Positions 51,292 to 60,360 of a DNA stretch of 64,000 nucleotides are shown here, in pieces. The first letter of the stretch is position 1; every line of letters starts with the position of its first letter. The stretch comes from Oligoflexus sp. (lineage in GTDB: Bacteria; Bdellovibrionota_B; Oligoflexia; Oligoflexales; Oligoflexaceae): NCBI RefSeq assembly GCF_035712445.1, contig NZ_DASTAT010000129.1, forward strand, positions 1 to 64,000, written 5' to 3'. The notes under the pieces are model-generated. The model was given only the letters and a program-made list of their open reading frames with translations, searched no databases and had not been told where the DNA came from. The position numbers were made by a program, and so were the translations under genes.

Positions 51292-51322
51292 AAAAATCCC
51301 CCTGGTAAGCTGGGGGATTTTT
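51292..51322. terminator. Bidirectional Rho-independent terminator
   Basis: The stem AAAAATCCCCC (51292-51302) / GGGGGATTTTT (51312-51322) has A and T runs on its outer sides, so it works in both directions. It separates the converging TPR peptidase and the hydrolase lipoprotein genes. Confidence 0.9.
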
Positions 51323-51341
51323 ATTTTCGGCCTGTTTTATA

Positions 51342-53384
51342 TTAATTCGCTGCAGCGTTCACAGTGGCTTCGCAGGACGCAAGCCATGCCGTGATGATTT
51401 CAACAGGAGTTTTATCAACATAGTTGGAGATGGTGTAGCTCGAATCCGAAGTCATCGTCGAGGTCGTGGCATCGACAGCTTTGCCTTTCAGGAAGCTGGC
51501 ATTGGAGACATGACCAACATCAAGCGTGCCATCAACAGGGTATTCTGCAGGGGGAGCGATACCCAGTGACAACCAGTTCACACCGCCGACTACGCGAGGA
51601 GAAGCCGCTTCAAGAGCCGTAGATGTCTGCACAGCAATAGCGGAGAAAAGCTGGCTATTCGAGACACTCGATACGATATCCGATGTTCCGTGAAGGATTA
51701 AACCAGAACCTTGAGCTGCTGCAAGCGTGGCGGTTGCTGATGTGGAAGCCGCCGCTGCTCCCGTCGGGTCGCTTGCTTGCTTATAGCCTGCTTCAAATAG
51801 TTTTGTGTTGGAGCGAAGCACTTTACCCCAGTTGGCAAGGCCGCCATGGATCAGACCCATGTGATAGGTAGTGTCGATGCTTTCAATGTAAGCGGCGATT
51901 GCAGCTGCCTGTTCATCTTCCGTCGATCCATTGCCTTTGATCGCATCAATTTTGGATTTGATGTTGGCAAATCCAGGAATACGAGCAAGGGCGGCCTGCT
52001 TGCTTGAATTCAGGAAATCCGAACCACCTGACACCCAATAATTCAGAATAATTTTGTTCAAGCCTGCGGTGAAGGTCGACTGAGGGGCAGCTGCGATCGA
52101 GCAGCTGAACATACCAGGAGTAACTCCGGCTGTCGTCAAAGCGGTCTGCGCAGCGACTGTAGTCTCGTCGGTTGCAGTTGAAAACATAACGGAATTAATC
52201 GCGCCGCCACGAGCTACAGCCAAGTTGGCAACAGCAGCGCCGCGACCCAAACCAACTGCGTAGGAAACAGGATAGGTTGCCATTCCCGCGACTTTTGCAG
52301 CTTTAAGACCGTTTGCAGTGCCCGTTCCACCAAGCTGAGTCGACAAGGTCCCGGCAGCGGCATAGACATCGGCACTAATCTTGGCAAACTTGGTGCTCAA
52401 AGCCGGGAGAGTGCCAGCTGAAGCGCCTGCAGCCGTAAGGACGGGAATATCCGTTGCAGCTGACTTAGCCTTGATGCACTCATACGCGCCCATCAGATCA
52501 ACGACGTCATTCGTATAGGGATCAGAAGTACCGACACCCGCTGCACCAATATTCGTACCGGTACAGGTTGGAATTTTTGAACCTGTGGTGGCATCCGTAT
52601 CGTAGGTTACACAGAAAGGTTCACCTGGGAACACAGGAGCAACGATAATGTGGCTCGACTGCATGTCACCAAAGGTTTGAGCGATTTCTTCATAGGCTAG
52701 GCCGGTTGCACCTGCGTGTGCATAGAAAACCACAGGATAGCCATGACCGCTAGTGGAATCAGGAGCTACTGTCAGGGCGCCTTGAACCGTGGAGCCTCCC
52801 GCAGTAAGAAGTTGAGCTCCTGTCAAATCAGGAATGGTTACAATCGCATTACGCGAAGCGGTATCACCCTGAAGTTTATACTTCATAAGATAGACTTTAG
52901 CAGTAGCAGGAACAGCGCTCAGAGGAGTGCCATCGAGAAGTTTGGTAGGCGTCTTGCCGTCAGTACCAGCCAATTTGAAAGCACCGTTTCCACTGATGCT
53001 ATAATTCGTCCCAGGGGCAAGATCCACAAATGCATCGATGGAGCTACACTTTTGCGACGAAGCATCAGCCACAACTTTTCCAGCTTTGGCAGCCGCCCAA
53101 GCGGTCGCCTTGGTCGAATCTGTAATCTTCGTCGAAGGAACTTTCAAGCTGGCCGTTACCGAAGCAACCGAAGTGCGATCGATATCCGTAATGCCTAAAG
53201 AATCGACCACTTTCGCCCAGAGAGAGGATCCCGCGTTCTGCTCGTCCGTCAGCACATCCTCTTTCGTAATCTCGCTCAGTTTCGGAATAAAACCTTCGTT
53301 CTTTTCAGTTTTCTCGCCACACGAGGGCAAAGAAGCCAATATCCCGATCGGAATAAGTGTCATTCGGCCGAACTTAAGCGCCAT
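51342..53384 (-). CDS. Alpha/beta-hydrolase-like lipoprotein
   Basis: A 680-residue outer-surface or periplasmic lipoprotein: signal and lipobox (ILASLPSCGEK, Cys about residue 22), then a Ser/Thr/Ala-rich region. From about residue 220 it has an alpha/beta-hydrolase-like core (VVFYAHAGATGLAYEE, SHIIVAPVFPGEP, VLTAAGASAGTLPAL). A nucleophile elbow G-A-S-A-G is visible, so an esterase or lipase-like role is possible, but a full catalytic triad cannot be confirmed. Codon use and GC look somewhat lower than the neighbours. It is divergent from the outer-membrane protein gene across 181 bases. The substrate is unknown. Confidence 0.65.
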   Translation of the reverse strand: MALKFGRMTLIPIGILASLPSCGEKTEKNEGFIPKLSEITKEDVLTDEQNAGSSLWAKVVDSLGITDIDRTSVASVTASLKVPSTKITDSTKATAWAAAKAGKVVADASSQKCSSIDAFVDLAPGTNYSISGNGAFKLAGTDGKTPTKLLDGTPLSAVPATAKVYLMKYKLQGDTASRNAIVTIPDLTGAQLLTAGGSTVQGALTVAPDSTSGHGYPVVFYAHAGATGLAYEEIAQTFGDMQSSHIIVAPVFPGEPFCVTYDTDATTGSKIPTCTGTNIGAAGVGTSDPYTNDVVDLMGAYECIKAKSAATDIPVLTAAGASAGTLPALSTKFAKISADVYAAAGTLSTQLGGTGTANGLKAAKVAGMATYPVSYAVGLGRGAAVANLAVARGGAINSVMFSTATDETTVAAQTALTTAGVTPGMFSCSIAAAPQSTFTAGLNKIILNYWVSGGSDFLNSSKQAALARIPGFANIKSKIDAIKGNGSTEDEQAAAIAAYIESIDTTYHMGLIHGGLANWGKVLRSNTKLFEAGYKQASDPTGAAAASTSATATLAAAQGSGLILHGTSDIVSSVSNSQLFSAIAVQTSTALEAASPRVVGGVNWLSLGIAPPAEYPVDGTLDVGHVSNASFLKGKAVDATTSTMTSDSSYTISNYVDKTPVEIITAWLASCEATVNAAAN

Positions 53385-53565
53385 AACTTAGCCTCGCACA
53401 AGAAAGGATGGGTGCTATAGATGTTTCCATTCTAAAGCAGAATGGGATCGACTAAAAGTCCCGCATGAAAAAAGAATAAGCCCCCCACTGGAAATGCAAA
53501 TGAGCATGCCCTATAATCAACATAAACTGTCTTCATCTATGGAATCATTTCTTGGAGTGCCCTCT

Positions 53566-55122
53566 ATGAAATCTATGGTGGCTTCACACCGTGGGACGGC
53601 TCGTCTTACAAGCAAGCTCCTGGTACTAGGACTGTGCCTTGGCTTCCACACAAGCCACGCGTGGGCACAGGATGAAGAGACTCCGACTCCTCCTCCAGCG
53701 GAACCCGCTCCGGCAACCGATCAGGCTCCGACCGAGACTCCGGCTCCAACTGGGGAAACACCTGCTGATTCAACCACCACTCCCCCAAGCACTCCAACCG
53801 AAACTGCGCCAACCGAAGAAGGTCTGGGCGACAAGGTTAAAGATAAAGTCAAGGAACTGAAAGAAAAGCGCATCAAGAACCGCAAGGAAACCACTGATGC
53901 GGTTCTGAAACGCCGCGGCAAGGATCCTGAAACCGCCAAGTACGTGATGCTTGGTGAAGCGCAAACACTTCCGGAAAAAGTCGCTCGTTTCCGCTACGTT
54001 CGCCGCAACGTGGCAGGGAATCAGACTTTTGAAGAAGGTGGCAACAAGAAAGACGTTGGTATCGACGCCGTTATAAACGTCAATGCTTACGTACTTGAAT
54101 ATGGTTTAACCGATAAGATTTCTCTTCAGCTCCTCGTCCCCACCATCGCCTCGGCGGATGTGACGATCAATGCTGAGAAGTTCTCGAAGAGCAAAGTCTA
54201 TGCAAAGAAGTACAAGGAACTGATGGATCAGGTCGTCCCCTTCCTTCAGAGCCAAGGTCAGTGCACGACCGATGAAGACTGTTTGAACAAGATCAACAAC
54301 GAAGCCTACGCAATCCCAACGGATTCGAGCCTTGTGCTTCCCACAGGTGAAGTTTATACGGTGAAAGGCGGTATTCCGGTTGAGCGCGCCGCCTACTCCC
54401 TCATCACCAACGCCGCCAAGCCTCAAAAAGGCAAAACCGGCCTCAGCGACATCATGCTGGCCGCTCTTTTCAACGTCTATAACACCAAGGAGCAGATGTT
54501 CTCGGTGGGTGCAGGCGTTCGCCTTCCTACCGGCGAAGCGGACGACGAAAAATCCTATAACCGCACAGGCAGCGGCTTCACAACTCTCGGCCTCGCTCTG
54601 AAGTATGACTACCGCATCATCGACCCTCTGATGGTTTCCTTCAGCAACCAGACCGAATTGCATGTGAAGAACCCGAACTACAAGCGTCACAGCCTCGTCG
54701 ATCCAGACAAGCTGAATGAAGCCGACCCTAACGTGAAAGGCGCTGACCTGAGCCCTGCCGTTCCCGGTGATGGCGATGGCGTGTCGAACAACTTCGAAGT
54801 CTCCCGCAAGGGTGTTCTGAATACGGGTTATGTCCGCCTTGGTTATGCCCTCGGCGCTCTGTCCCCTGCACTCTCGACCCTTTCGGTTCTCGGCTATTAC
54901 AACTGGAACTTCGATCCTGAAACCTATTACGACGGCGTGTCCCAGCACAATGCATCGCGCTCCACCAGCATCAGCTATGCGCTGGGCTTTGATGGTCTCG
55001 GTCTTCAGCCCAGAATTCCCGTGGGCGTGAGTGTATCGCAGGAGCGTATGCTGACAGGTGAGAATGTTGCGGTGGCCGCAGTGAACACTTACTTCAACCT
55101 TGTACTCTACTACAAGTTCTAA
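53566..55122 (+). CDS. Outer-membrane beta-barrel protein with Pro-rich N-terminal linker
   Basis: A 518-residue protein: a signal peptide (TSKLLVLGLCLGFHTSHAWAQ), a long Pro/Thr/Glu-rich linker (about 38-95), a helical charged segment (DKVKDKVKELKEKRIKNRKE), then a beta-barrel-like C-terminal domain ending NTYFNLVLYYKF, the terminal aromatic signature for Bam insertion. Segments such as VNAYVLEYGLTDKISLQLLVP and FSVGAGVRLPTGEADDE resemble the MetA-pathway phenol-degradation-type barrel family. The ATG at 53566 has GGAG upstream; in-frame ATGs from 53494 would place a long leader before the signal. Confidence 0.72.
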   Translation: MKSMVASHRGTARLTSKLLVLGLCLGFHTSHAWAQDEETPTPPPAEPAPATDQAPTETPAPTGETPADSTTTPPSTPTETAPTEEGLGDKVKDKVKELKEKRIKNRKETTDAVLKRRGKDPETAKYVMLGEAQTLPEKVARFRYVRRNVAGNQTFEEGGNKKDVGIDAVINVNAYVLEYGLTDKISLQLLVPTIASADVTINAEKFSKSKVYAKKYKELMDQVVPFLQSQGQCTTDEDCLNKINNEAYAIPTDSSLVLPTGEVYTVKGGIPVERAAYSLITNAAKPQKGKTGLSDIMLAALFNVYNTKEQMFSVGAGVRLPTGEADDEKSYNRTGSGFTTLGLALKYDYRIIDPLMVSFSNQTELHVKNPNYKRHSLVDPDKLNEADPNVKGADLSPAVPGDGDGVSNNFEVSRKGVLNTGYVRLGYALGALSPALSTLSVLGYYNWNFDPETYYDGVSQHNASRSTSISYALGFDGLGLQPRIPVGVSVSQERMLTGENVAVAAVNTYFNLVLYYKF

Positions 55123-55143
55123 GCTTTACGGCTTGAAGTTTCG

Positions 55144-55168
55144 AAGGGGCTGCAAAGCCCCTTTTTTT
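55144..55168 (+). terminator. Rho-independent terminator
   Basis: The stem AAGGGGCT (55144-55151) / AGCCCCTT (55156-55163) with loop GCAA is followed by a run of T to 55168 on the plus strand. It is downstream of the outer-membrane protein and overlaps the first bases past the pseudouridine-synthase stop on the other strand. Confidence 0.9.
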
Positions 55169-56138
55169 ATGCCCGATGCTGCTCCCAGAAATCCCGCATA
55201 TCATCCGGCATCCCACAGCGCACCTCATGAACCTTGCCATCCTCAGGATGAACGAAAGCCAAGGCCTCGGCATGCAAAAGACAGCGGCGGAACCCGGTCT
55301 GCTTCACGACGTTATCGGTGAGCCCATGAACGAACCATTCCAGGAACACCTGCTCATCCGGATGAAAGAGTCTATCCCCCACCAAATGAAGCCCGGCATA
55401 GGCCGCATGAATACGGATCTGATTGGTGCGGCCGGTCTTTGGCAGAGCCTTTAAAAGAGTAAAATCCGAACGCCTCTCCAGCACTTGAAAATGCGTCTCC
55501 GCCGATTGACCTTCCGGCACGACCCATTTTTTGATCCGTATCTCGCTGCTGGTCAGATCCCCGATCGGACCTTTTTCAATCCACTTCTCTTCCTGGCTCA
55601 CGCCATGGGTGATCGCCAGATATTCCTTGTGAAGATTCCGTTCGGCCAAGGAACGCGCCAGCTGATTCCGCACCGCGGTCGTGGCCCCGCATAAAACAAT
55701 ACCCGAGGTTTCACGATCCAGCCGATGAACGGCGGCCCACTCGGGACCCAGTTCAGTCTTCACCAGCTCGGAAAAAGTATTTTTCCGATACGCCCCGTTC
55801 TCATGCATAGGAAGGGGAGCCGGCTTGAAAACAGCCATGACCGCACCTTTGCGCCATATTGGATAGATGCCGCGATCGACCTCAGGCTCGGCGGTCTGGG
55901 GATGATGAAGGACGAGCTGCTGCCCTTCTCTCAGCCTATACGCCACACCGACAGAGGCCCCATCCACCAGCACTTCACTGGTCTTCAGACGCTTCTGCCA
56001 GCCGGCTCGCGAAAGGAAAGGAAAATGCCGGGCAAGGTACGCGTCAGCCCTTTCCCCCGCATGATACGAAGAAACAGGCAGGCCGAGGGGCCGGAAGGCG
56101 CCGCTTTCATCTGGATTTTCAACTGGACTTTTGTGCAT
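55167..56138 (-). CDS. RluA-family pseudouridine synthase
   Basis: A 323-residue RNA-modification enzyme. An S4-like N-terminal part (HFPFLSRAGWQKRLKTSEVLVDG) precedes the catalytic RluA domain with the signature AVHRLDRETSGIVL, which contains the catalytic Asp, and later TGRTNQIRIHAAYAGLHLVGD. It converts uridines in rRNA or tRNA to pseudouridine; which site cannot be told among RluA, RluC and RluD types. The ribosome binding site at the assigned ATG is weak. It is convergent with the terminator and divergent from smpB. Confidence 0.9.
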   Translation of the reverse strand: MHKSPVENPDESGAFRPLGLPVSSYHAGERADAYLARHFPFLSRAGWQKRLKTSEVLVDGASVGVAYRLREGQQLVLHHPQTAEPEVDRGIYPIWRKGAVMAVFKPAPLPMHENGAYRKNTFSELVKTELGPEWAAVHRLDRETSGIVLCGATTAVRNQLARSLAERNLHKEYLAITHGVSQEEKWIEKGPIGDLTSSEIRIKKWVVPEGQSAETHFQVLERRSDFTLLKALPKTGRTNQIRIHAAYAGLHLVGDRLFHPDEQVFLEWFVHGLTDNVVKQTGFRRCLLHAEALAFVHPEDGKVHEVRCGMPDDMRDFWEQHRA

Positions 56139-56197
56139 TTGGCTTTACATTGAGCTGTTGGTTTGTCGGTTCAACAAGAGGAATAACCTGGCATACT

Positions 56198-56659
56198 ATG
56201 GACGCCAAGGGAATAAAACTCATCGCCAGCAACAAGAAGGCTTACCACGAGTACAACATCGGGGACAAGTACGAGGCTGGTATTGCGCTCCAGGGAACGG
56301 AAGTCAAGGCTCTCCGTGATGGACGCTGCAATCTGAACGATGGCTGGGTGGACCTGACCAACGCCGAAGCGATTCTGCGTGAAGTGCATATCGGGCACTA
56401 CTCACACGGCAATATCATGAACCACATGGAAAGACGCTCCCGGCGCCTTTTGCTCCATGCTGCGGAAATCAAAAAGCTCGAACGCGCGATCTCGGAGAAG
56501 GGATTTACGCTGGTTCCCTTGAAAATTTATTTCAAGGGACGCTATGTGAAGCTTGAGATTGGACTCGGCAAAGGGAAAAAAGCCCACGATAAACGCGAAT
56601 CATCCAAAGAAAAAGACGCCAAGCGGGAAATTCATCGGGCCATGAAGGGCAACCGCTGA
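56198..56659 (+). CDS. smpB: SsrA-binding protein SmpB
   Basis: A 153-residue protein that binds tmRNA and rescues stalled ribosomes. It shows the beta-barrel start KKAYHEYNIGDKYEAGIALQGTEVKALRDG, then GWVDLTNAEA and HSHGNIMNH-like elements, RRSRRLLLH, FTLVPLKIYFKGRYVKLEIGLGKGKKAHDKR and a basic C-terminal tail. The ATG at 56198 is the only plausible start, since the frame upstream overlaps the pseudouridine-synthase gene. No tmRNA gene is visible in the window. Confidence 0.95.
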   Translation: MDAKGIKLIASNKKAYHEYNIGDKYEAGIALQGTEVKALRDGRCNLNDGWVDLTNAEAILREVHIGHYSHGNIMNHMERRSRRLLLHAAEIKKLERAISEKGFTLVPLKIYFKGRYVKLEIGLGKGKKAHDKRESSKEKDAKREIHRAMKGNR

Positions 56660-56665
56660 TAAGGC

Positions 56666-57973
56666 TCAATCCGGCAGCTTCTTGGTCGCGGCCGGCACAG
56701 CCTTCTCGACTTTTTCAGGAGCCGGCTTCTCGGTCGGCTTCTCCGCAGAGACTTCGACAGTGGAAGCTTTCTCTCCCGACTTCTCACCATCACGGACAAT
56801 CGGCAGCTCGCGCCATTCACCTGTGGCCGCATCCCCCACGCGAATGGACTGCACGCCATCATCCAGAAGGCTCCGGCTCAGAACCACGATCTTGCGGCCG
56901 CGCTGCCCAAACACAGCCTGGCTGAAATACTGGCCCTCGGGCGCTTTCAGAATCTTATCCATCTGCCCCTTGGCACTGTTGTAGATCAGCACCTGGCGCA
57001 TCTCACGCCGCAGATCCGGATTCGCCCCCTGGACAAGGCAGATGCCGGTTCGAAAATCCACATTCACGCCCACGCGATCCGCCAGCACACCATCCGGCAG
57101 GCGGATATCAATTCCACGAAAGGCATCCCCCGACCAGCCTTTGATCTGCTTTACCTGCAGTATGCGACCGGCATCGCCCGACGTCACGATTCCAAACTGA
57201 TCCTGATCCTGGACCAGACGCATGCCCTTTTTCAGCTTCAAAACTGCGCTGGGCTCCGGGTCATGATCATCGAGCCGCACGAGTTCGTCCTGCTCCGGTT
57301 TGAAACCGATCAGCTGCAGAGGAGCGCTGCGAAGGAAGAGAGGATAGAACCTGGCCGGAAAACTGGTCAGCGTTCTTTTTTGAAAGGTGTTGAGATCCAA
57401 AAGCTTGATGTTGCTCAGCTCCATATCAGCCACGATCGGACCTTTATCGGAGGCCACAATCTTATAGCTGCCCTGCGGATAGGATTTGATGATCTTCTGC
57501 TTGCCGATCCACTTGATCCCGATCCCAGCCGACGATCCTTCGCCACAGCCCACGCGGGCCCTGTGAAAATCAAGAACCGTCATCGCTTCCAAAGGCTGCC
57601 CATGACCCACCAGGGCCGCGTTATCCCCTATTTTCAGGGACACAATGCGTTTGCTGCGGAGGTTCTCAAGGTCCACTTCATAAAGGAAACCCTTGCCCTC
57701 GGGCGCAGTCTCACCGGCCTGTCGACTCAGGAAATAAACAAGCTTCCCGTCCTGAGCAAAGTAAAGTTCACCGCTCTCTGGGTTCGCAATATAACTCGTG
57801 CAATCCGCAGGTTCTGGAGTCGCAGCTGCCGGTCCCGCCGCTTCGGACACGGGCGGTTTATGTCCAGGCGCCGGAGTTTTACCGCGCGGCAACGCTCCAT
57901 CATCGCTCTCGGCCTTGAGCATTGTCATCCATCCCAGGACTGGGACACAGAGCAGGCGAACAGTCCAATTCAT
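56666..57973 (-). CDS. Exported beta-propeller-like protein of unknown function
   Basis: A 435-residue exported protein with a signal (NWTVRLLCVPVLGWMTMLKA) and a Pro/Ala-rich linker. A body of repeated short beta segments (GELYFAQDGKLVYFLSRQA, YKIVASDKGPIVADMELSNIKLLDL, VLIYNSAKGQMDKILKAPEGQYFSQAVFGQ) suggests a propeller. It ends in a Lys/Glu/Pro-rich low-complexity tail. It overlaps the upstream desuccinylase-family gene by 4 bases (ATGA), so the two are translationally coupled. Its stop is 7 bases from the smpB stop. I do not recognise the family. Confidence 0.65.
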   Translation of the reverse strand: MNWTVRLLCVPVLGWMTMLKAESDDGALPRGKTPAPGHKPPVSEAAGPAAATPEPADCTSYIANPESGELYFAQDGKLVYFLSRQAGETAPEGKGFLYEVDLENLRSKRIVSLKIGDNAALVGHGQPLEAMTVLDFHRARVGCGEGSSAGIGIKWIGKQKIIKSYPQGSYKIVASDKGPIVADMELSNIKLLDLNTFQKRTLTSFPARFYPLFLRSAPLQLIGFKPEQDELVRLDDHDPEPSAVLKLKKGMRLVQDQDQFGIVTSGDAGRILQVKQIKGWSGDAFRGIDIRLPDGVLADRVGVNVDFRTGICLVQGANPDLRREMRQVLIYNSAKGQMDKILKAPEGQYFSQAVFGQRGRKIVVLSRSLLDDGVQSIRVGDAATGEWRELPIVRDGEKSGEKASTVEVSAEKPTEKPAPEKVEKAVPAATKKLPD

Positions 57974-58941
57974 CTGTTAATCACTCCGTCCTTGCCGAGA
58001 TCATCCGGCCTGATGCGCTTGATGATCCGGTACAATTCTTTGGGAGGCGGGGCCAGGGGATCACGCGGATACTTGGGAAAAAGTATCCAGCCATCCACCG
58101 GAGCCTTCAGGGATTGACCTCGATGGCTCCCCACGGCTTCACCTGCGGAAATCGCCTGGAAATTCACAAGGCCTTCACGCAGGGCCATCCCCTCTTCAAA
58201 GGGAACCACCGCTCTCCACGTATACAGTTCAGGATTCACCGTTGGCCGTTTTTCATGGGCTCCCGTGAAAAGTCCCACAGCATATTGTACCGCGGACAGA
58301 GCCACTTGTAAGCCGACACCGGCATGATAGGCATCAAAACCCTTCTGGCCCAGCTCTATCGTGATGCCGGTGCCGCCGCGGTGATTCACATATTCATCAC
58401 TGCACATGCCGTCTTTCGAAAAACCAAGGCCCCAGTGGGTCACGATGGGAATCTGCTCATGCAGAGCCGCAGCAAAATCAAAGGAGCCTTTGGTATACGG
58501 AAAAATAAAGAAGGGTCGATGCGAAGGTTCGATCGTCTGGTGAAAGTCGAGGAAGAGCGAGGTCTTTTCCAAAAGAGGTTCGAGCGCGCGGGCCCGCTTT
58601 TCCTCCTCATACTGCGCGGCCGACTGTCCGAACGAGCGATTCAGATCGCGTTCGGTGAAACGTCGATCGGCTTTCACGCCAGCCGGATTTCCGATGGCGA
58701 AACCCATGGAAAAAGGCGGCTGGACGATACCGCTTTGCAAAAGTCCGAGGAAGGTATTCAGCACATCAATGCCGCCGACTTCGTTGCCGTGCGTGGCCGC
58801 CTGCAGCGTCAGGCCAATCGGTTTGGGGCCTGTGACGGAAGGCTTTGCGGGATGCCAGACATAGGCCAGCGGGGCCACTTTTTCGAGTTTATGAGCGAGC
58901 CGTTCAAATTGCTCAAGAGCCTGCATATTCCTGTCAGCCAT
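57970..58941 (-). CDS. Succinylglutamate desuccinylase/aspartoacylase family protein
   Basis: A 323-residue zinc-carboxypeptidase-fold protein of the AstE/aspartoacylase family, which cleaves N-acyl amino acids. Zinc-ligand pattern: His and Glu in ATHGNEVGG (about residues 48-56) and the later His in LFLDFHQT. NPAG and ERDLNRSFGQ are typical of the family. No signal peptide is present. It is the upstream gene of a translationally coupled pair with the secreted propeller-like protein. The acyl substrate is unknown. Confidence 0.88.
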   Translation of the reverse strand: MADRNMQALEQFERLAHKLEKVAPLAYVWHPAKPSVTGPKPIGLTLQAATHGNEVGGIDVLNTFLGLLQSGIVQPPFSMGFAIGNPAGVKADRRFTERDLNRSFGQSAAQYEEEKRARALEPLLEKTSLFLDFHQTIEPSHRPFFIFPYTKGSFDFAAALHEQIPIVTHWGLGFSKDGMCSDEYVNHRGGTGITIELGQKGFDAYHAGVGLQVALSAVQYAVGLFTGAHEKRPTVNPELYTWRAVVPFEEGMALREGLVNFQAISAGEAVGSHRGQSLKAPVDGWILFPKYPRDPLAPPPKELYRIIKRIRPDDLGKDGVINR

Positions 58942-59035
58942 ATAACGCCTCTTTGCGACTGGGGGACACCGGAACCAAAGTTCCAGACAAGGTACACGAG
59001 AGGCGAGTCCGGGCTCCAGAATTTTTCCGGAAACA

Positions 59036-60241
59036 CTACGAAGCGGTCTTGTTTCGCTTCGAAAGCTGGTCCTCGATCTGCTCCTTGGTCTTCAGCGCCT
59101 TCTCGAATTTATCGTTCATTTCCAGGCAGCGCATGACGTAGTCCAGGGCGATTTCGTAATGGCTTCGCGTCTTGAAGCTAAGGTGGGCCAGAGCTATATT
59201 ATAAAGAATTCGGTAGTTTTCCTTATACTTGGGATAGAAGCGCAGGGACCTTTCGTACTCCATGATCGCTCCTTCGACATTGCCGGCCTTGGCCAGAGCG
59301 ACCCCTTTGTTGTTATAGTGGCGAACCACCTCCAGGGGGTCGGTCGTGTCCTTGCAAAGGTTGATGGCATGGTCATCAAAGCCGAATTCCTGCAGCTTGG
59401 CGAACATATCGAACTTCACTTCCGGCTGATCGGGATGGTAACGGATCAGCTCCCGCATCTGTTTCACCGACATATCCGGCTTATTTGCAGCCAAATAGGC
59501 CATGGCCATCTCGTTGATCCGCTGGATATTGTTCGGCGCCAGTTTATCCGCGTGTTCCATGTATTTCAGAGCGTCGTCATGTCGACCGAGCTTGAGCAGC
59601 AGACGTCCCTTGTGATTGATGGCATTCAAGTTCTCGGGCTTCTGCAAAAGGATGCCGTCCACCACATCCATGGCCTTGGCCCAGGACTTCTGCGCCTCGT
59701 ACATTTCGCGCAAAAGATCATGACCGCGCGGGCCAAGATCCTTGAGGTTGGTCTTGACGAAATCAATGGCGTTTTGCACCGTCTCGGGTCGGCTCGCCAG
59801 CTTCATGGCCTGGGCGGAAACATCGACGAAACGCATCCGCCGTGCGCGCGTGATCATCGCCTTTTTCAGGATGGGCAGGATATGAATGGGATTGAGCGGC
59901 TTATAGATGACTTCGATGTCATCCAGCTCCTCGATCAGCTTGGCCTGACCGGAATCGTGACCATCGCGGTTGCCGGCGACCAGAATGAAGCTGGCATTGC
60001 GCTTGTCGGGCATATCGTGATTGCGCCAGCGCTGGACGAGGACGAGACCCGGCAGTTCTTCGAAGCCAAGCTCGATCAGCACCACGGGGTACACGTTCTG
60101 ATTGAACATATAGAGCCCGGTTCCAAGGTCGGACGCGGTATCCACCTTGATATTATGTTTCTCAAGGGCCCCCTTGATTCCCTGCCCAACGGACTTGTCA
60201 GCATCCACGATCAGAATCTTCTGGGGTAGGTCGTTGCTCAC
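59036..60241 (-). CDS. Receiver-like domain with Asp-to-Glu change, fused to TPR repeats
   Basis: A 401-residue protein. Residues about 8-130 form a receiver-like fold (ILIVDADKSVGQGI, ending VIYKPLNPIHIL). The phospho-acceptor position reads VVLIELGFEELPG, so the conserved Asp is Glu (about residue 57), a possible phosphomimic. The C-terminal about 230 residues are TPR repeats (MYEAQKSWAKAMDVVDGIL, HKGRLLLKLGRHDDALKYMEHA, YNNKGVALAKAGNVEGAIMEY). The plan matches the protein at 17292-18476. The GTG at 60241 has GAGGG ahead; a GTG at 60274 is also in frame. It is divergent from the phosphofructokinase gene. Confidence 0.78.
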   Translation of the reverse strand: MSNDLPQKILIVDADKSVGQGIKGALEKHNIKVDTASDLGTGLYMFNQNVYPVVLIELGFEELPGLVLVQRWRNHDMPDKRNASFILVAGNRDGHDSGQAKLIEELDDIEVIYKPLNPIHILPILKKAMITRARRMRFVDVSAQAMKLASRPETVQNAIDFVKTNLKDLGPRGHDLLREMYEAQKSWAKAMDVVDGILLQKPENLNAINHKGRLLLKLGRHDDALKYMEHADKLAPNNIQRINEMAMAYLAANKPDMSVKQMRELIRYHPDQPEVKFDMFAKLQEFGFDDHAINLCKDTTDPLEVVRHYNNKGVALAKAGNVEGAIMEYERSLRFYPKYKENYRILYNIALAHLSFKTRSHYEIALDYVMRCLEMNDKFEKALKTKEQIEDQLSKRNKTAS

Positions 60242-60360
60242 AGGAATGCCCTCGTTTTTATTCGCCTTCTGCACGTGCCTCGGGTATCAAAAAGTGTATC
60301 ATAGTTCCTGGCATAGCGCAGAACGTTTTCCCCCAATTCCCCTCATGAAGGAGATTCGAA

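Noticed and set aside
56198..56659. Possible tmRNA gene near smpB
   Set aside because: No tmRNA-like ends or tag-like frame were recognised in the sequence between smpB and the prophage edge.
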